Positions 36,891 to 45,800 of a stretch of 64,000 bases of DNA are shown in pieces. The position numbers and the translations under genes are program-made. Below the pieces are notes generated by a model that searched no databases, was not told where the DNA came from, and was given only the letters and a program-made list of their open reading frames with translations. Within the stretch, counting starts at the first letter, position 1. Each line of letters begins with the position of its first letter. Origin of the DNA: Limnoperna fortunei (lineage: Eukaryota > Mollusca > Bivalvia > Mytilida > Modiolidae); assembly GCA_944474755.1 (NCBI GenBank), contig OX104117.1, positions 40,875,222 through 40,939,221 on the forward strand. Direction: 5' to 3'.

Positions 36891-39800
36891 ATAGCTGTTA
36901 CATCTAACATACCCTCTGTTCTAATTTTCTTCTGCAGTAAGATAGTCAACTGTTTCTTCAGTTTCTCTACATCTACAGACTGGTCTTCCTTCTCCCTGGC
37001 CAGTCTGACCAGTTCACTTTGTTGTCTCAGCCAAAGTTGTTGTAATTCTGTTATCTCTTGTAGCATTCCATCAATAGACTTCTGGAGAGAGTTGATCTGG
37101 ATCTCCAGGGGACCTAACTCTACACCCTAAAAAGTTAAAAAAATATTGACGTATATTAAGAATAAAATTGTATACTGAAAGCAGTTTGAATTCTCTTTTG
37201 TCTAATCAAGTTGTTGGAGTATGTTGGAGTTATGTCCCTTAGGTAGGTTGGTTGTGTTTGTTTGAATGTTGTTTAATGCCACTTTCAGCAATTTTTCAGC
37301 TATATCATAAAATGCATTCAATTTTTATTTTAGGAGGGAGAATGAGTACCCAGAGAAATCCTCCAACCTTAGGTAAGAAAACTGGCAATCCTTGTCAGTT
37401 GAGACTGCAGTTGAGTACACCATGCTCGCAGTGAGACTCAAACCCACAATCTCAGTGTTGACAGACCACATAATCAATAGTAGAAACTACTACCTTAACC
37501 ACACTCAGCCACCAAGGCCCCTCTTTAAGGTAGTTATTTATTAACAGATGGACAATTTGTACCCTTTTTATTCCTAACTATCTAATTTACTTTATTAATC
37601 CTGTGATACTGAGAATTATAGATTATTTACGTTTTTTTTAACGAGATGCATTTTCTCATTCCTATCTCATCGAAGGGCAACAGCCCTGAGATGAGATGAC
37701 GAGAAAATGCATCGAGTTTCATAAAATGTAAATAATCTGTTTATAGCTGTTTTGTAACATTGTGAAGTCATTGTGTTTACTTAACAACGTCTTGACAGCG
37801 AGGCCAGATGCGCCCATCTCATGTTAGTAGAGTAAGATGGGATAATACCACACATAAAGATCAAAGGAAAATACTGCAAAACAGCAATAATATTAATTAT
37901 TGCTATCAGTATTTTCCTTTGATCTTTATGTGCGATATTATTCCATTTCACTCTACTAGCGTGAGATGGGCCCATCTCAGCTCGCTGTCAAGACGTCGTT
38001 AAGTAAACACTGTGACATCACAATGTATAAAAACAGAGATAAACAGATTATTTACGTTTTTTGAAACTCGATGCACTTTCTCGCTATCTCAACTCATGGC
38101 TGTCACCCTTCGATGAGATACGATGAGAAAATGCATCTCGTTTCAAAAAACGTAAATAATCTATAAATACTGTTTGCAAGTTAATGCACCCAAACATTTC
38201 TACTGTCTTTAAAAAAATAATTACATGACATCCCAACTGAAATTTGATGACAATATAAAAAGTTAGAAAAGGGAGTTTTTTGTTTCACCTTGTGCAAAAG
38301 TAACACAATTAACACCCAATATATATGATTCAACATAACAAACATTATTGTTAAAATATAGTGTCAATAAATGATTAATTCATGCAATAATGAATATCTA
38401 TGGAAAAACTTACTCCAGCTTTGCTGATCATGAGTTCTAGTTTCTTGTTGTATTGGTCTATGACATTCTGTTTCCTTTCAATAATAGCATTTCTTCTGAC
38501 AATCTCAGCCTCACTTTTATTTATGATCTCATTTCTCTGTGCTATTTCTTCATCTAGTCCCTCCATTACTTTATTTAACCTTTCAATCCTAGTCTTGACA
38601 TTAGATATTTCTAATGTATCTCTAGAAATCTGGTTTTCAACCTCTGCCATTTGAGTTTCCTGTAAATAAACAATGGAATATGCAAAAGACAAAGAAAACA
38701 AATCCAGTATATTTAAATAAAACAATTCAGAACATTGAATGATTTGTTTTTCATTTGAGGATTGTGTCATTTCAACTATTGTAAATCTATAAGAAGAGAA
38801 AGCCGAACCCCTATCCTTCAGCAATAAAAGATAAGTTAAATACAGGATTGATTTTACTTTAGTAATATTTCAGCTATATCAAAATATCATAGTAAGAACT
38901 TTAATTGTTTAGGATGGTTGTGTACCCAAAGATGAAGACACTCAATAATATTTTAACTACATGTTTTCTTTCTTGTGTTATTTCACACAGAATCTTATTA
39001 ATTTTTTTTTCAAAGACTATGATCTATTTATGCTATTTATGGATTTTTTTATTAAACAAGCCTAAATGTATACTAAACATGTACAAAAAATAAAGACAAA
39101 CCAATTGTTTAGTGAGATCTCTCCTCTTTCCGGTGAGTTTCTTGGTGTATTGAGCTGCTTTATCCATGGTAAGCTGACTTCTCATTTTCTCCATGATCTC
39201 ATCTTCTAAATTCACTTTCTCTAAATATTCTCTTTCTATTTGTTTTCTCAATGCATTTAATTCATTAAGTCTCAATGTTTTGTCCTGAAAAAATATTAAG
39301 ATATAAATAGTTGAAATGCAAATAGGCTTCAAAGTTGTCATTAAAATGGTCATGACTTACAAACTACGACTGAGATTTAAAACTATATGTATAGAAATAA
39401 ATTTAATAATTAATTTTCAACAATAACAAAATACCTTTTACAGTATCGAGCAATATGTTTGTTTGTTTGTTTGAATTATGTTTAACACCACTTCTAGCAA
39501 TTTTTCAGCTATATCATGGCATCCAGTGTTTATTGGGGGAGGAAGCTGGAGTACCCAAAGAAAACCCAGTCTTCCGTAGGACAACTGGCAATCCTCAATT
39601 CTTTGTCAATTAAGATTGGAGTAGAGTACACCCTGCTGCCCAGTGAGACTCAAACCTGCAACCTCAGTGTTGACAGACCAAGTGATCAATAGTAGACGAA
39701 CTACCACTCAGCCACCAAGGCCCCTTGAGAAATATGATTAAGTTTATTAATTTTTATGAAAATTAGTCATAATAATATAAAAAGGTGGTACTTATGTTCC

Positions 39801-42800
39801 CAAAATAAAATTTCTGCTCTTTTTAGAAACATATATTCGGTTGTTTCTGTCTCTCACTATTCATTAACAATTTGACTTATGCCATTTGTAAAGATTTTAA
39901 CTTAGATTTGGAGTGCTAATTGCTTCCAACAATTCATGGAAGCTGCATAAATGATCTCCCTTTAAATATAAAATAATCTTACCGTCATAGCCCTGTTGAG
40001 AGCTTGCTCTGTCTCATGTAACATCCTTGTGTATGTAGCGTATTCTGCTTTGAGAGCATCATGCTTTGCTTGACACTGTGTCAGCTGTTTCTTCACTGTC
40101 TCTATGTCTCTCTCAGTTTTGTTAAGAATTAATGTCAATTTCTCATTCTGCTCCTGTTCTTTGAAGATAGATTTTTTATATCCTTCAATTTCTGTTTCCA
40201 GTGACAAAACTTTCTGCATTTGTTGCCTAAATTGTAACAAACAGAAATATAACAGTATGAAAGAAATACAAAATCTTACAGAATTCCAAAAAAAATATAC
40301 ATGAACCAAAATGTAGTTCAACATGGACCAGCACCAAGTCGTGCTAAGTATACCCGCACTCAACCATTTTTCGGCTCAGAAAACAGGAAGTAGATAACTG
40401 ACTGACCTGGAAAGGGGAGGCACGGTACAACTCATCGTGCTAAAGCTGTGCACCAAATTTGATATCAATCCTTTTAGTAGAAGCCAAGAAATCTTTTACA
40501 AAAGTATGCACCGGACGGACAGATGGACAAGGCGATTGCAATATAGCCCCCTCTCTTACGAGTGGGGGTATAAAATCCAATGCCAGTTAGAAAATAAATT
40601 ATTGAAAATACCACATTTTCAATCTAGAGGGAACTTTTTTATTGGCAGAAATTGAATTTATTGTGACAAAATAAGATAAATAGTATGAAGACTTACTCTA
40701 GAGCTTCATTCATGGCAGAGTGAGCCTCATCTCTTCTTCTCATACCAATAACTGAACTGTTCCACTGCTGGAATAACTGTTTCTTTTCCAGTTGAATAGC
40801 CTAAAATATTGTTAGGTAAATGTTAAAATATATTTAACCACAGATACTTTGGGTAGTTGAAAAAAGCAAAAAGTTAAAAAAATAAACCACATGGACGACA
40901 TAAAGTTGGCAGTCAGAGTTGGGAGTTTGAAGCTCAATGTTATCATATGTATGGGTATACAGGTAGATTAAGGAAACGGGCTTCAATAATCCAAGGAAAA
41001 TAGTATTGCATTTTAGGTTCTGGATTTTCTGCACTATCCACATATTTGTTTTTAAAGGATGTATTAATTTCTGGATTTAATTAATTTTATTAACTGTAGC
41101 AAAAACGTATACACTGTTATGGTTTTGATGAACACTTATTTCTCATAAATATTCATGATGTAACATACCTCAATCTCCATATGAGCATCAGACAGTGCTT
41201 CTTTGGCAGCTTTCGTTTCCTCAACCTGGGCAGTTATCTGTGCTTCAAACATAGCTATCTCCTCCTTTAACTTGTCTACTCTCTCTACCAGTCTATCTAC
41301 AAACAAATCCTGGAAAAAACCCAGAAATGGTTCTTTATATTCTTACATTGATAAGAAGTGGTAAATCTGTAAAAGTTGTGTTATTCAAGTTTTATTTTCA
41401 GTTCAGTTTAATTCATGAGCTATTTCTATCATAAGAGATATAATTAACAATTAATGCTAATTAACTCTGCAATAAAAAGATTCTCTTCAAATATAATAAA
41501 CTGTACCTGTTTTTGTTTTTCAATCTCAGCCTTTGCTACTTCTGTGTCTGCTTTCTCGGCAGCTCTTCTCATTATTGCAATGTCTGATCGCACATCTTCT
41601 TTTGCATTCTGCATGTAGAACAATCTCAAGGCCAGATTCTCTACCTCAGCTTGTAATTCAGAACCTAATAATAAAAAAATTACTTACTGAATAGAAATGT
41701 TTTGTATTGGGACATCTGATAAATAATATTTCATCTTTATTTTTAAAATGTTGTTATTGAATGAAGCAGAATATGAAGGTTAACATTTTCAGGGCCCTAA
41801 GGTTCGATAGATGCAAGATTTTTCTTTCTAAACATAACAGGGGTCTCGGTGGCGGAGTGGTTAAGGTAGTTCGTCTACTTTTGATCACGTGGTCTGTCAA
41901 CACTGAGAATGTGGGTTCGATTCTCACTGCAGGCAGGGTGTACTCGACTCCAATCTTAATTGACAAGGATTGCCAGTTTTCCTACCGCAGGTCAGGGGTT
42001 CTCTCCGGGTACTCTGGCTTCCTCCCCCAATAAAAACTGGACGCCATGATATAGCTGAAAAATTGCTGAAAGTGGTGTTAACAATATTCAAACAAACAAA
42101 CAAACAATCTAAACATAACAGGGACTACATATGCAAAAAATTGATTAAACCTACACTTCTTCTTCTCCTTATTTGCGGCAAGTTGGTTATCTTTGTACAA
42201 ATTCCTCACATCAACCAACTGTTGTTCCTCTTGTTGTCGACCTTGAGCAAGGTTAGAGAATTCATCGTGATTTTTTTCTAACAACATCTGATATCTAGCC
42301 AGCTCCTGTTGTATTCCATACAGATCTACACCAAGGTCTTCTCGCAACTTTTTTCTATTTCTTAAAGCTTCGTCCTAATTGAATATATAAATAATGTGAG
42401 CATCTTATTTTTATGCAAACTTGACATAATCAATGAATTACAATTTCTTCAATTATGTCAAGACTACACATTAAGAAAATGATAAAGTGCAAAGATAAAA
42501 AAAATTAAATGAAGGAATTACATTTTTATTAAATTTAAGTAAAATTAAAAAAAAAACAATATGAAATACTTTTCATATTAACAAATTTCACTTTATATAT
42601 CTGAATCCCTTAAAATTTTTCAATGCAGATTTTAAATCCTATTACCACTGATTCTTAAACCTTGAACAAGAAACTTAAAATATATACTATGCATCTGTGG
42701 TACTTACCAATTCTCGCATTTCCAGAGTGAACTTTTCATCTTGTTTAGTCAGATGTGCTTTGAGGGCATTTTGGAATCTTGTCATCAAAGGCTGAAAACA

Positions 42801-45800
42801 AATAATTTTAGGTCAGTTAATGTCAATTGCTTTATAATAATAAACCTTATAATCCTTAGTCTGAAGATCAGTTTACTTTTATTGTTGTTTAAATTAGAAA
42901 CATTAAGAAATACAAATTTATAAATGAAAGAAACTTAATCTTACGTGATCAGGATCCAGAACCATCATATCTGTCTCGGCCTCACTACCTGCATCTGATT
43001 CCCCACCCTCATCCTCCATCTCCTCCTCATCTTCACCACTGTCTCCACCCCCATCACCATCATCTCCATCATCACCACCCCCACCTCCTCGTTTAGGCAC
43101 AGCTACAGTGTTATCTGGTTCCTGGGGTTCAGGAGGCATCTCTTCTCCACCCTCATCACCACCATAATCACCACCATAATCCCCTCCATCATCACCAAAG
43201 TCAACAGGTGGTTCCTCTTCTGAAAGTATTTTAAAAGAATTATTCTTATGTATTATATATTATAGTATACATATGCAAAGAAATTAATAGTCAATACAAG
43301 AAATCAGCATTGCACATTTACACAATTCCTATAAAAATTTATTTATATTCAATATTTTTTAATGGTACAGAAACCTTGATAGCTCACCCTTGACAGCGCT
43401 TGTTGGTCTGGATCCTTTTTTGGACCCAGCAGCAGACTGTGGTCTGGATCCTCCAGCAGATGGTGGTTTACCAGAACCTGGTCTTACAGCTGAGCTCGGT
43501 CGTTCTCCAGTAGCTGATGCACGCCCAGATCCAGTTCTAGCTGATGTTGGTCTTGAGCCTTCTTTTGAACCTGAAAATATGTACATGAAAATGGACTTAT
43601 TGTCCCTGTGACAAGAGATCAGTTTACTAAATATCTATAATCAGGCTACAATATATAAGTAGTACATACATTACTTTTACTTTAGTGTTGATACTGTGTA
43701 CCTTTTTTTTCCTTTAAAAATATTACTCTCAATCATAAAAATGATTGAAATATATAAACATGCCTGCAGAAAAAAATGGCTCAGTTTTAATGCACATAAC
43801 ATGTAAGCTGAATAGTAAACATAATATAATATAAATTGAACTGACCTGGCTTGGCAGATGTTGGACGGGATCCAGATTTAGCAGAGGCTGGTCTGGATGA
43901 TGGCTGACCTTCTCCATCTTCCATTGGTCCAGAGTCAAACTAAAAAAAACCCCATAATTTTAATACTTGTGTCAAATTCATGTCATATTTCAGGGTTTCA
44001 AATTTTAAGGATATCTCGCCTATCAGTTTACGTTTGATTTGGTTTACGACATGCTGTCAATACGATATTTGTTTGTGACATCAGGATATCATTTAAATGT
44101 GCACCGAAAATTTTTAATTCAGAAATCGGCTAAAAAACCACTTTTTTAATGTTTATAAAATGTATTTTAGTGTTGCTGGATAAAAACAATATTTGTACAT
44201 TATCAGAAAATATAACAATTTATTTTTACTCGCAACAAAAAGGTGAGAATTGTTCGTCAGAATCTTGAATTTCTAAAAATTTAAAACACAGAATATCTTG
44301 AACTAATGTAGAAAACAAATACCTCCTGTAAAGCTCTGACTGTAGCATCACTCACAACATCTTCTACTTTTGGCTTAGATGATGGTGATTCTGATCTACA
44401 AAAAATTAAAGAAAATAAAAATAAGGTGTATAACCTAGAGAATGCATTATATTTTTTAAAATCTTCTGATTATATTATTCTATAGCAGTAAAGCTCTATC
44501 CTATTATAAGCCTATAGTCAATTTTGCAAATATATATAGTTATATATTACCATTGTTAAATTTACTTTTTTTTTAGAAATGCATGTCATTTTTCAGCCAT
44601 TACTATGCTGATTATACAATTTGCAAAACAGAAATTTTGTTATCTCTCAGTGGAGAAAATATTTTTGGTAGTTAACTATTTACCTGATACATGCATTAAA
44701 TATTTAATTAATTAAGTTCCATGCTGATTATTATACATTTATTTAAACATGTATCAAATGGAATTGTGTTCAACAGTCAAAAAAATGTTTTTTATCAGGT
44801 ACTGGGGCTGTAATCTGATCATACCAGATGTCATATACTGTCACAGTTTCATAACAGTTAAAACATTTTTTTATCTTATTTTGATCTTTTTTTAAGACAA
44901 AATAATACTTTATGTGCTTTTCTGGAACGCTACTATTGGACTAAAAATATGTTCTTTGGAAGATATTCTTGTTTGATGAGTAGGGTCACCTAATAGTTTA
45001 TTTTTCTGTTTGTTTAGCATTTATGTGTACACCATGGATCCCGTAAGTTGAAACATTCGTTTTTGCCAGACATGACGGAAATTTACACCAAAATTTCCAA
45101 CTAAGATTCTGTCATATGCCATGGGATATTAAAAACAATAGTAATGTTTTACCTATGGCTATAGTAAAAGTCAGCCTGTATCTGTGTAGGTTTTTTGTCT
45201 GATAAATAAAAACAACTGCTTACTGTGTATAGTGGAGCTAATGCTCCTTTTGTGGATCAAAAAATATTGTATTTTAAAATCAACAATTATTTCCTAGAAA
45301 TATTCAGCAATTTGAAATGGGGAAGTTTTCCGTTTTAATAGAGCGATTTTCAATATTAAATTTTGACATAAATTAGAACGGAAGTGTGTCGATTTTGTCT
45401 CATCGAAACCTTTCTGGCTTTGTAATTTGTGGTTAATGCAGCAAAAGTCTAAATGTTTGTCCAGATACCATTGTATGTCATGAAACCACATGAACATTTG
45501 AAGACAATATTAAATCCCTTTAGAAAAAAAATGACTGACTTACAATGCAAAACTCCTATAGCAAAATTGTGACATGTTAACAACAGAGACATAATATTAA
45601 ATATAGACCAGTCGTGATGGATAAATGTTTTCTACTGGATTTTTGTAATAAATAGATACAATATTGAATGAAAAAAAAATGCAAGCAAAAAAAGGCACTC
45701 CAAAGGGTGTGTGTGTGACTTTTAGTTTAATCAATAAGGTGGAAATTGTTCTTGTTTAGTTTACAGTTAACTCCAGCTAAGGATGGTATTTTTGTTTAAT

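Noticed and set aside
37781..38002. Matching 64-codon ORFs on opposite strands (MGPSHASRV / MRPSHVSRV)
   Set aside because: They are the mirror frames of the foldback element's arms.
43390..43611. 73-codon plus-strand ORF
   Set aside because: Antisense shadow of CCDC40 exon 4.
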